Translations under genes and position numbers: made by a program
Source of the DNA: Halocaridina rubra
Taxonomy: Eukaryota; Arthropoda; Malacostraca; Decapoda; Atyidae
Assembly (NCBI GenBank): GCA_037179515.1
Contig: JAXCGZ010021073.1
Coordinates: forward strand, 1 to 10,000
DNA length: 10,000 nt
Reading direction: 5' to 3'
In this document: piece after piece, positions 1-7,241 of the stretch
Layout: every line of letters starts with the position of its first letter
Numbering within the stretch: the first letter of the stretch is position 1
The notes under the pieces: generated by a model
The model's database searches: none
Told to the model about the DNA's origin: nothing
Seen by the model: the letters and a program-made list of their open reading frames with translations, nothing else

Positions 1-651
1 ATGCTCGTCTGCTTTGTTTACAGAACGGACGAGGACTCTCCGAGGACAGCATCAGGTGATGACCTATTGTTAGAGACTCCTAAAATTCGTGTAAATTTAT
101 GAGCCTCCCATTTCACCCCTTGGACTAGTGCTGTCGAATTTGTCAAGCAGTGACTGTGTTATAATATTGCATAAGGTTTTTGGATTTTGAGCAATTACTA
201 TTAGTTATTAAATGTTGTTTATTTTGATGTGTCCAGCAGTCGTGCCTGGAGCTATAACTCTTTGTTATTTTTGTAAAATTTAACCTTTTCTTTTGGGCTG
301 AAATATTGCTCCATTATAATATTAACCTTTTTTCCAATATATTTTTATATTTTATCGATGAGTCTTTCATTAAACCCTGGATTTATGCAGTGTTCAGTTA
401 ATATTTTTTAGTGTATTTGTGTTATTAACCAGTGGGAGTTCTCCACTAACTATTAAGCAAACGTAACTCATGCCCTTCCCCTTTAGTACCGTACAGTTTG
501 TCTTATATTTAATTATAAGCCAGTAAGTTTTAGCCCAACTTTATTTGAAGTTGGTGGAGTAAATATTTTTGTGTACAGTAGCCTGCAAAAAACTGAGAGT
601 AGACTATTCATTGACCAGGTGAAAGCAGGCATTCTGGGAATAGTCACCACA
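1..651 (+). repeat. 5' LTR of element 1, left end cut by window
   Basis: Bases 1-651 match 5132-5779 almost base for base: 16 substitutions and one 3-bp indel (in the T-rich run near 262-268), about 97.5% identity by hand alignment. The match stops abruptly after CACCACA, giving the CA end expected of an LTR. The left end is not visible because the window starts inside the repeat. The LTR should carry the promoter and polyadenylation signal. A TATAATATTGCATAA stretch near 158-172 is conserved in both copies, but I cannot prove it is the promoter. An ATTAAA hexamer near 370 occurs only in this copy. Confidence 0.93.
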
Positions 652-1072
652 TATTCTAGTTTTTTTCTGGTCCTTCGAACCGGATGGTGCCTAGCCTAGC
701 TAGCATACTTTACTACATTTGCTGAATGGAATTTGGAATAGGCTACCTTTGGTATTGTTTTTGAACTTTGATATTAAAACACTGCACATAAATCCATGGC
801 ATATTTTTGTGATATCACTGCTGATGTCGAATTCTTTAGTCCAAGGGAAGGTTTAGATTAGCTATTTGAATACATGCGTGTGTAATCAAGTGTACCTAGG
901 ATATAAATATTATAATCCTAGCGAATTTTGGTATTAGTTTAGTTTGGCCACCTAGCCAAAATTATTGTGATTTGTATAAGGTAAAGATTAATCCAGCAAG
1001 AAGTCTTTACCATCAATCGCTGAAAGTAAAGCGTTTGAACTTTACAAGGTTGTAACCGATGATCTGACAGAT
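652..1072 (+). other. 5' untranslated leader of element 1
   Basis: This is the stretch between the LTR end and the chosen Gag start. It holds the primer binding site and otherwise no recognised motif. The Gag frame is open without a stop from 992 to the ATG at 1073, and the stop just upstream is TAA at 989-991. Those 27 upstream codons contain no ATG. Either translation starts at 1073 or an original start upstream has been lost. A GTAAAG after AAG near 981 resembles a splice donor, but nothing supports its use. Confidence 0.6.
668..685 (+). other. Primer binding site, tRNA-Tyr type
   Basis: The 18 bases TGGTCCTTCGAACCGGAT begin 17 bases after the LTR end. They are the complement of a tRNA 3' end: the reverse complement ends in CGAAGGACCA. 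From memory, animal tRNA-Tyr ends in CCGGCTCGAAGGA plus CCA, which leaves one mismatch (A for G at site position 12). This site would prime minus-strand DNA synthesis. The tRNA identity rests on recalled tRNA sequence and should be checked; the role as primer site is well supported by its position and TGG start. Confidence 0.8.
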
Positions 1073-4000
1073 ATGCTCAGTTCTATAGAACATGACCTTA
1101 AAGCGTCTCCTCCACCATCCTTACGGTCGTTACAGTTTTCAGAAGCAGAACTTACAAAGTTGTACGAGTCCCTTGATGTACATTGGACAGCTAGTCAAGA
1201 TGCCATTGATAGTACCCAGCTTAGCCAAGTTTCTAGAGAGCACAGAACTCTGAAATGTAATGCCTATAAAGTGCTCATACAAATTAAGTCAGCTATAGAT
1301 GATCATTTGTCCTTTGGTAGTCAAGCACAAGCTACAACTAGTCAAGCTCCTAGTCAGACAGTAGTACCTGCTAGACCCCTTCCACACCCTAAGTTGCCTG
1401 AGATTAAGATTCCTGAATTTGATGGTCAGTTGAGTCAGTGGAATTGTTTTTGGGATTCCTTTAGTAGTTTAATTGATAGTCGTCAAGACATTGACCTAGT
1501 ATTGAAATTTAGCATGCTCAGATCTTATCTGAGAGGTAAAGCTTATAGAACCATTGAAGGTCTTCCCATAACTAGTGGTAATTACAGTATAGCATTAAGT
1601 TTGTTGAGAAAAATCTTTGCCGATAATGACCTTTTGTTGCAACAATTACATTTAGATTTGATGGACATGAAACCCCCTGAACATAATTTAACTGAGTTGA
1701 CTGAATTTCACTTGACATTTCAACGTTTGTTGATGCAAATAGAGGGTGTAACCCAAGTACCTTGTGATGACTACCTAGTAAAAGACATAATTGCTAAGAA
1801 ACTTAGTCCTAAAACTTTAGAGTATCTTTTTAATAAGTACAGTACTTCTACTTTGACTATTACACAATTGAAGGATGGTATTGGACACCTTATCAAGGTC
1901 ATGGTATGTTCTCGTATTCTCTCTGATCAGTCTAGGAATAAGCAAGGTTCACATTCTGATGTACATTCCAAAACTAAAGTAGTAACTAGTCAGAATTCTA
2001 GTACAAATTCTAATCATAGGTTTAGTACAGTACCTAAACAAGTAGTTGTGTCCCAGACTCAAAATAAGTCTAATTCGTCATCTAGCAATTCAAGTACTTG
2101 GAACAAACATTGTCTCTTTTGTAAGGATATTCATAATACTAAGTTTTGTTCTAATTACGCAATTCATGAAGCCAGGAAGAACAGAGTTAAAAAGTTAGAA
2201 CTATGTTTTGTGTGTATGCAGAAAGGCCATAGAGCCTCACAGTGTAGAGAGACGGCTGAGTGTAGAAATTGTAATGGCAAACATCATACCTTTCTCTGCA
2301 TGAAACTAACCAACCGTAGTACTGCAGTTAATCAAGTGTCAGTTGCGTCTAATGCCCCAACAGTTATTAATAATGGAACTAACCTTAACAGTAACATTCC
2401 CACTAATCAAGTAGTAGTGGATGATAAGTTTAGAATCCTGTCAGGAAGAGATGACAGTGTCGCTAATTCTGTTCAAATAGATGTCCAGACTAATAAGGTT
2501 CCACTTCCTTCAGTAGCACTTCCTACAGCAATTGTTAAGATTTCTGGTGCTGGGGTACGTGAAACAGTTAGGATGTGTTTTGATACCGGCGCTCAACGGT
2601 CTTTCATTCATTCTGCAGTCGTAAAGCGCCTTAAACTCAATCCAGTGTTTCATATCTCACTTAAACTGACTTCATTTGGTAATCAAGCCAAAAACATTTT
2701 GTGTGACGTCGTTCGTGTTGTAGTACGCATTGGTACACAACGTATTCCGATTTATGCTGTCGTCTATGATAAGGTTAACACTACGTTATATGTACCTGGA
2801 ATTGCTAGTGTTGCAGAAACACTCACAAAAAAGGGGATCAAAGTTGCAGATCCTAACGTTGAGTCTGATGTGATTAGTGACATAAGTATGGTAATTGGTG
2901 CAGATTACTATTCTAGATTTGTGACCAACCATACTTTCTATTCTGGAATTACACTTTTGTCTAGTCCAGCAGGTTCGATTATCTTTGGACCTATGCCAAA
3001 GTGGGCAATTAGTTCTCAGTCAGTTAACACAGTTAATGGGCAACATGTGCTCTGTGCTCGTGTAGGAGTACAAACCCTTGAGTCCGAAGTTCAGAACCTT
3101 TGGAATTTAGATGTTATTGGTATTAAGAATGAAACTTTAACACCTGAGGAAGTACAATCAGTGAGTCATTTTGAGTCCACTTGCCAGAAGGCAGACAATC
3201 AGTATTTTGTGGAATTACCCTTTAAGGGCACCGAGAGACCAGCAACTAACTATAGAAGAGCTTATGGTCAGCTCATGTCACTAGCTAAATCCTTTGCAAC
3301 TCGTCCAGAACTTTATGGACAATACTCAGAGATTTTTAATGAGTACATTGAATTGGGATTCATTGAGAAAATTGATAACCCTTCAGTTACAGACGGACTG
3401 ACTCATTACTTGCCTCATCATCCAGTCTACAAGAATTCTCCTACTACTCCTATTAGAGTAGTGTTTAATGCTTCTAGTAGAGCTGATTCAAAATCAAAGA
3501 GTCTGAATAAATGTTTACTAACAGGCCCAAGCCTAACCCATAAACTTGTTGATTCACTCGTTGAATTTCGTACTAACCCTGTAGCTGCTGTATCAGACAT
3601 TTCCAAAGCCTTCCTACTTATAGGTATTTTGCCAAACTGCAGAGATTTCTGTAGATTCTTGTGGTTCGAGGATGAAACACTTCAAAAAATAGTTACCTAT
3701 AGATTTAAAGTAGTACTCTTTGGTACAACATCATCTCCCTTTTTGCTTCAGAAAACACTCACATATCACTTGGAGACACATTCACATCCAGTAGCTAAGT
3801 CTCTGATCTCTCATTTCTATGTAGATAACTTTGTTTGTACCTATTCAGACTCTGAACAGTTAAAAACAGAGTATCCCATCGTAAATTCTATTTTAGCAGA
3901 AGCCTCTATGCCATTACAAGGTTGGGTGAGTAATGATGTAAAATTTAATGATGAAGTAGGTGTTAATCATGACCAATTGGATCTGAATAATGTAAATGTT

Positions 4001-4231
4001 TTAGGAATTTCTTGGAATGTTGTAAACGATGAAATTAAATTGTACTCCAGTAAGAAAGTGTGCAAGGAGGAGTGTGTGCATCATCAAATCACCAAGAGAT
4101 CAGTTGTATCTGTAATTGCTAGTGTATTTGATCCTTTAGGATTGTTATCACCAATCTTGATGAAGGGAAAGTTGTTCATTTCAAAATTATGGAGAAGTGT
4201 TCTTGGGATGAACCTTTGCCAGAATCTTTAG
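1073..4231 (+). CDS. Gag-protease-reverse transcriptase polyprotein of element 1 (C-terminus broken by frameshift)
   Basis: An open frame of 1052 codons. Residues about 108-260 form a DUF1759-like Gag region (LPEIKIPEFDG, then W..F.D.F). Three zinc knuckles follow: C347-C350-H354-C359, C378-C381-H386-C391, and C397-C400-H404/H405-C409. The retropepsin has its catalytic DTG at 504-506. RT follows, with motif A (DISKAF, D842), motif B (FGTTSSPF) and motif C read as YVDN at 916-919. The Pao 'Peptidase_A17' block FDPLG is at 1019-1023. BEL/Pao elements normally make one Gag-Pol polyprotein, processed by the DTG protease in virus-like particles in the cytoplasm. After about residue 1035 (FISKLW) the frame leaves homology and stops at 4231, while the homologous continuation lies in the -1 frame. 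The ATG at 1073 is the first in frame; the frame is open 27 codons further upstream without an ATG. Confidence 0.93.
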   Translation: MLSSIEHDLKASPPPSLRSLQFSEAELTKLYESLDVHWTASQDAIDSTQLSQVSREHRTLKCNAYKVLIQIKSAIDDHLSFGSQAQATTSQAPSQTVVPARPLPHPKLPEIKIPEFDGQLSQWNCFWDSFSSLIDSRQDIDLVLKFSMLRSYLRGKAYRTIEGLPITSGNYSIALSLLRKIFADNDLLLQQLHLDLMDMKPPEHNLTELTEFHLTFQRLLMQIEGVTQVPCDDYLVKDIIAKKLSPKTLEYLFNKYSTSTLTITQLKDGIGHLIKVMVCSRILSDQSRNKQGSHSDVHSKTKVVTSQNSSTNSNHRFSTVPKQVVVSQTQNKSNSSSSNSSTWNKHCLFCKDIHNTKFCSNYAIHEARKNRVKKLELCFVCMQKGHRASQCRETAECRNCNGKHHTFLCMKLTNRSTAVNQVSVASNAPTVINNGTNLNSNIPTNQVVVDDKFRILSGRDDSVANSVQIDVQTNKVPLPSVALPTAIVKISGAGVRETVRMCFDTGAQRSFIHSAVVKRLKLNPVFHISLKLTSFGNQAKNILCDVVRVVVRIGTQRIPIYAVVYDKVNTTLYVPGIASVAETLTKKGIKVADPNVESDVISDISMVIGADYYSRFVTNHTFYSGITLLSSPAGSIIFGPMPKWAISSQSVNTVNGQHVLCARVGVQTLESEVQNLWNLDVIGIKNETLTPEEVQSVSHFESTCQKADNQYFVELPFKGTERPATNYRRAYGQLMSLAKSFATRPELYGQYSEIFNEYIELGFIEKIDNPSVTDGLTHYLPHHPVYKNSPTTPIRVVFNASSRADSKSKSLNKCLLTGPSLTHKLVDSLVEFRTNPVAAVSDISKAFLLIGILPNCRDFCRFLWFEDETLQKIVTYRFKVVLFGTTSSPFLLQKTLTYHLETHSHPVAKSLISHFYVDNFVCTYSDSEQLKTEYPIVNSILAEASMPLQGWVSNDVKFNDEVGVNHDQLDLNNVNVLGISWNVVNDEIKLYSSKKVCKEECVHHQITKRSVVSVIASVFDPLGLLSPILMKGKLFISKLWRSVLGMNLCQNL

Positions 4232-4797
4232 TACAAGAATTTTCAGTTATTTGCAGAGATTTGAATCAGATGTCAACCATTCAATATCCTAGATTTGTAA
4301 TTGTCCCTGGTGTATCAGATTTGCACATATTTTGTGATTCATCTAAAGTAGCTTATGGATTAGTTGCATATGCTGTGAACTTAAGAAGCAAATCTAGTGA
4401 TATCATTATGAGTAAAGTAAGAGTATCACCAAATCCTCCACTCACCATTCCTAAGTTAGAGTTACTCTCACTTACTTTAGCCTCAGCATTGGCTCAGACA
4501 CTCTTGTCTAATGAGAAATTAGCATTCAAAGGTTGCACTATATGGTGTGACAGTGAAGTTGCCATTAATTGGGTGTATCATATTCAACATCATCATTGTG
4601 GATTAGGACAAATGTTGTCAGGACTTAGGAAGCAGTTTTGGATCTCTAAAGGTAGAGTTATTGTGAAGAAAATATTAAAACCATGTATTTTGTGTAAAAA
4701 GGCAGTTGGCAAGACGATCTCTCAACCAGTTCCCCCTCCTTTACCAGAGGAAAGAGTCAGCTTTGTTAGACCCTTCAACTTAGTTGGAGTAGGATAG
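4189..4797 (+). pseudogene. RNase H-integrase zinc-binding remnant of element 1
   Basis: This frame continues the polyprotein after a -1 break; homology resumes at SWDEPLPESL. RNase H is recognisable by D50 (FCDSS), E91 (PKLELL) and D121 (WCDSE), counted from the ATG at 4189. Soon after INWVYHI, the sequence jumps straight to the integrase zinc-binding domain (HHCG, LRKQFWISKGR, C166-ILC169). The C-terminal RNase H part, the connecting region and the start of integrase are therefore deleted. The frame then reaches PPPLPEERV and RPFNLVGV, where the integrase catalytic core normally begins, and stops. The D,D-35-E core is missing. The ATG at 4189 is unlikely to be a natural start, because this segment normally belongs to the upstream polyprotein. 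The two deletions make the copy unable to integrate with its own enzyme. Confidence 0.88.
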
Positions 4798-4885
4798 GTT
4801 GTAAATGATGCCTTTGAATTTTCTGTTTTTGTTCTATGCTTTATTATGTTTGTACATGTGATTTATTTAGCTTCCTACCCTTTTT
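4798..4885 (+). other. 3' untranslated remnant of element 1
   Basis: These 88 bases lie between the stop of the integrase remnant and the polypurine tract. They are T-rich and have no recognisable coding content. An intact BEL/Pao element would have several hundred codons of integrase core and C-terminal domain before this point, so the second internal deletion ends at or near here. Confidence 0.55.
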
Positions 4886-4895
4886 GGGGGGAGAG
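4886..4895 (+). other. Polypurine tract of element 1
   Basis: GGGGGGAGAG follows a T-run and is followed directly by TGTTTC. A purine run next to a TG start is the usual site where plus-strand DNA synthesis begins, immediately upstream of the 3' LTR. This tract fixes the likely LTR start at 4896, which is 236 bp before the first base comparable with the cut 5' LTR. Confidence 0.75.
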
Positions 4896-5779
4896 TGTTT
4901 CATTAGTTATACCTTGTGTGTGTTTTATTGTAATACCATAAGTAATATTGTGCATCTACCTACATGAATATATTCATTGAGAGACTATATTATAACTATT
5001 ATTTATTTTGTCATTAATTTCATCATTTTCTCATGAATAATTGGAATTTGTTTGTAAAGCTAATCTAAATCTTAGGAAATCCTTAATTATGTATAATATG
5101 ATAAAAATATATCCCTTTATTTTAGAATGTGATGCTCGTCTGCTTTGTTTACAGAACGGACGAGGACTCTCTGAGGACAGCATCAGGTGATGACCTATTG
5201 TTAGAGACTCGTAAAATTCGTGTAAATTTATGAGCCTTCCATTTCGCCCCTTGGACTAGTGCTGTCGAATTTGTCAAGCAGTGACTGTGTTATAATATTG
5301 CATAAAGTTTTTGGATTTTGAACAATTACTATTCGTTATTATATGTTGTTTATTTTGATGTGTCCAGCAGTCGTGCCTAGAGCTATAACTCTTTATTTTT
5401 GTAAAATTTAACCTTTTCTTTTGGGCTGAAATATTGCTCCATTATAATATTAACCTTTTTTCCAATATATTTTTATATTTTATCGATGAGTCTTTCATTT
5501 AATCCTGGATTTATGCAGTGTTCAGTTAATATTATTTAGTGTATTTGTGTTATTAACCAGTGGGAGTTCTCCACTAACTATTAAGCAAACGTAACTCATG
5601 CCCTTCCCCTTTAGTACTGTACAGTTTGTCTTATATTTAATTATAAGCCAATAAGTTTTAGCCCAAGTTTATTTGAAGTTGGTGGAGTAAATATTTTTGT
5701 GTACGGTAGCCTGCAAAAAACTGAGAGTAGACTATTCATTGACCAGGTGAAAGCAGGCATTCTGGGAATAGTCACCACA
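4896..5779 (+). repeat. 3' LTR of element 1
   Basis: Bases 5132-5779 are directly confirmed as repeat by the copy at 1-651. The extension back to 4896 is inferred from the polypurine tract and the TG start; its counterpart lies outside the window. With that extension the LTR is 884 bp, TG...CA. If the tract were not used, a TGTG at 5128 would be the next candidate start. The repeat ends at CACCACA (5779), after which it differs from the leader of the 5' copy. A short open stretch at its right end (5699-5884) is chance. Confidence 0.82.
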
Positions 5780-5794
5780 ACCTCATGCCACTCT

Positions 5795-6126
5795 CCAACA
5801 CTTGCTTCCAACCTAGTGACGAAGTTATCGTACAGAAACGCTGATTATCTTAGTCAAATAGAGGTAAAATGCAACACAACATAAGGGTATCAATACATTG
5901 TCATTTATGACATTATTTTACCATGAATACTTACATAAAAAGACAATTTTTTGCTGCTTATAGTTTAGATAGAGCCCTTTCCTTTTACACCTGTTACCAA
6001 CACTTGTTTTCATCCCTAGTGACGAAGTTATTGTACAGAAATGCTGATTATCTAAAACTTATATAAAAAGGCAATGTTTTGCTGTTAATAGTTTAGATAG
6101 AGCTCTTTCCTTTTACACCTGGCACC
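5795..6126. repeat. Imperfect tandem duplication in flanking DNA
   Basis: Two copies lie in the same orientation. The first segment pairs 5795-5850 with 5997-6053 (CTAGTGACGAAGTTAT, then GCTGATTATCT). The second pairs 5929-5998 with 6057-6126 (ACTTA.ATAAAAAG..AAT, TAGTTTAGATAGAG, TTTCCTTTTACACCTG). The spacing is about 202 bp for the first segment and 128 bp for the second, because the left copy has about 75 extra bases (5851-5928). The left copy starts at the LTR border, so element 1 appears to have inserted into this repeat. No coding content was recognised. Confidence 0.85.
5851..5928. repeat. Extra module with inverted repeats inside the left duplicate
   Basis: This stretch is present in the left tandem copy; only three bases replace it in the right one (6054-6056). 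It holds GGTAAAAT at 5863-5870 and ATTTTACC at 5915-5922, an 8-bp inverted repeat spanning 60 bp. Inside lies TGTCAT-TT-ATGACA (5899-5912), a 6-bp-arm palindrome. It could be a very small inverted-repeat insertion in the left copy or a sequence lost from the right copy. The arms are too short to assign a transposon family. Confidence 0.5.
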
Positions 6127-6292
6127 AGCACACGTTAAAGTTGCCAGAAAATCGTCCTTTTCACCCCCTCCTCCCTCCCAACCCATGGCGTCTCCTCCAT
6201 TTCCATGTAAACGTGCCTCCGAGGTAATTGCTTAGTCACTAAATTGAAAATATTTTTTTTCGAATTTTTTGAGCGGGCTGTGGAGGATTTCC
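6127..6292. other. Intergenic DNA with minus-strand G-quadruplex motif
   Basis: No gene is seen. On the minus strand, 6184-6164 reads GGG-TT-GGG-A-GGG-AGGA-GGGGG: four G-runs with loops of 2, 1 and 4 bases, which fits the usual G-quadruplex pattern. The rest is a mixed, moderately GC-richer patch than its surroundings, ending in an A/T run near 6248-6270. Confidence 0.6.
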
Positions 6293-6341
6293 TGTGTGTT
6301 ATTACCCTTCGATCTCATAACCCCCTAAATTCGGAAATCCT
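6284..6341. repeat. 9-bp inverted repeat with 40-base loop
   Basis: AGGATTTCC at 6284-6292 and GGAAATCCT at 6333-6341 are exact inverted copies. The intervening 40 bases contain a C-run and no coding content. The left arm touches the best-guess outer end of element 2's LTR (AACACACA on the minus strand ending at 6293). Function unknown. Confidence 0.6.
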
Positions 6342-6712
6342 GACACGGCTTCAGTAGAGGCCTACCACGATCTCAAATTTAAATCCTCTACCAATAAATT
6401 ATAATTAATATTACATACATAGACATACATGCAAATATTTTTAAGGGGGTTTATGAACTGCTGATTGGTGAATATTTAAATAAACTCTCCTCACCTTAAA
6501 TTAAAACTTCCTCATACAGAATAATAAGTTTTCCAACATGCATTCTACCTATGAGTGTTCAATTAAATAAGCTCATTCTGTCCCTCACACGTAGTTATAA
6601 ATATTGTTAGAAATAAGTTAAATCTGTACTCATCTATCCGGAAAACCCTGATGTCGTCAGCAATCACAGGACTCCGAATCAAACTATAATATCTTCTGAT
6701 CCACGTATCTCT

Positions 6713-6905
6713 ATTACGTTTTCTACTTGAGTGTCTTGTAACGCCTCACGAGAACATCTAATTACTCATTATTAAACGTATATGCACCATCAGTGATCAC
6801 GGTAGCAAATGTATTTCATAAATATTAATTACGACTGCTTTCACGCATTATAATTACGTCACATACGAGTGTCTCGTAGCATCTCACGAAGACAACTATA
6901 ATTGC
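6713..6905. repeat. Two degenerate direct repeats 138-140 bp apart
   Basis: ATTACG, then GAGTGTCTTGTAACGCCTCACGAG (6729-6752) recurs as ATTACG, then GAGTGTCTCGTAGCATCTCACGAA (6867-6890), followed in both by related AACATCTAATTA / ACAACTATAATT. These sit within the candidate LTR of element 2. Repeats of this kind in LTRs can be enhancer units, but no specific factor site is claimed. Confidence 0.6.
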
Positions 6906-7172
6906 AAAGAACTCTCTGTTTACACAAAGTAATCAATGTTATCATGACGTGGTAAAGGATAAATTGCCAGAAAGCCTACCAAAGCAGATTTTGCTCTCAA
7001 AAATTGGAGCTATACATACACTATGCATAAGAATTATTGTACATAATATAAATGAATAATTATTCATATGCATAAATTTTATATAATTGAATAAGTATAC
7101 ATACGTCTGTAAATCTACAATAAGCAAAACTATCATGCAAAACAACACTTACATATGTACGTAGAAATAAAC

Positions 7173-7195
7173 TGTCTTGAAATATATTCAAGACA
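7173..7195. repeat. 9-bp inverted repeat at candidate LTR tip
   Basis: TGTCTTGAA (7173-7181) and TTCAAGACA (7187-7195) form a perfect inverted repeat around a 5-base loop, ATATA. It occupies the first 23 bases of the candidate element 2 LTR. It could be fortuitous in AT-rich DNA, though 9 perfect pairs at exactly this place is notable. Confidence 0.7.
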
Positions 7196-7209
7196 TCCTG
7201 GGCCCCTCC
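7196..7209 (-). other. Probable polypurine tract of element 2
   Basis: On the minus strand this reads GGAGGGGCCCAGGA, preceded by a T-run and followed by TGTCTTG. The arrangement (T-run, purine-rich tract, TG) parallels the one in element 1 at 4881-4897. The CCC interrupts the purine run, so the exact priming site is uncertain. It lies 33 bases beyond the last stop of the pol remnant, which shows how much of the 3' coding region has been lost. Confidence 0.55.
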
Positions 7210-7241
7210 AAAAAAGAAAAAGGGGGGTCTCCCTATCAGTA

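Larger units (their letters stand above)
1..5779 (+). mobile_element. BEL/Pao LTR retrotransposon, element 1 (5' end outside window)
   Basis: A nearly complete but internally deleted LTR retrotransposon. Seen in sequence: a direct repeat of about 650 bp at 1-651 and 5132-5779, a primer site just inside the left repeat, a Gag-protease-RT-RNase H-integrase remnant in the BEL/Pao order, and a polypurine tract before the right repeat. The right LTR probably begins at 4896, so the left LTR should begin about 236 bp before base 1. The element lacks the integrase catalytic core and the C-terminal part of RNase H, so it is not autonomous. It lies tail to tail with a second, different BEL/Pao element on the minus strand. 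Assignment to BEL/Pao is firm; the family within it is not determined. Confidence 0.93.
6293..7195 (-). repeat. Candidate 3' LTR of element 2, outer end uncertain
   Basis: The start at 7195 on the minus strand is inferred: a purine-rich tract (7209-7196) ends there and the sequence begins TGTCTTGAA, the usual position and TG start of an LTR. The outer end is a guess based on ...AACACACA at 6293; the true end may lie anywhere inward of this or a little beyond. The partner LTR lies past base 10000, so no repeat can be confirmed. The stretch is AT-rich, without a convincing gene; the 68-codon open stretch at 6942-7148 on the minus strand has no recognised homology and is best read as chance. Confidence 0.4.

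Noticed and set aside
4165..4231. GGGAAAG heptamer in the right phase for -1 ribosomal frameshifting before the frame overlap
   Set aside because: Conserved residues of the zero frame (KLFISKLW) continue well past it, so a shift there would lose them; homology changes frame only near 4200-4210. A small deletion there explains the break better.
5699..5884. 61-codon open stretch on the plus strand
   Set aside because: It spans the 3' LTR end and flanking repeat, starts with GTG and has no recognisable protein similarity.
6942..7148. 68-codon open stretch on the minus strand, hydrophobic
   Set aside because: AT-rich sequence gives Ile/Leu/Tyr-rich translations by chance; it lies in the candidate LTR.
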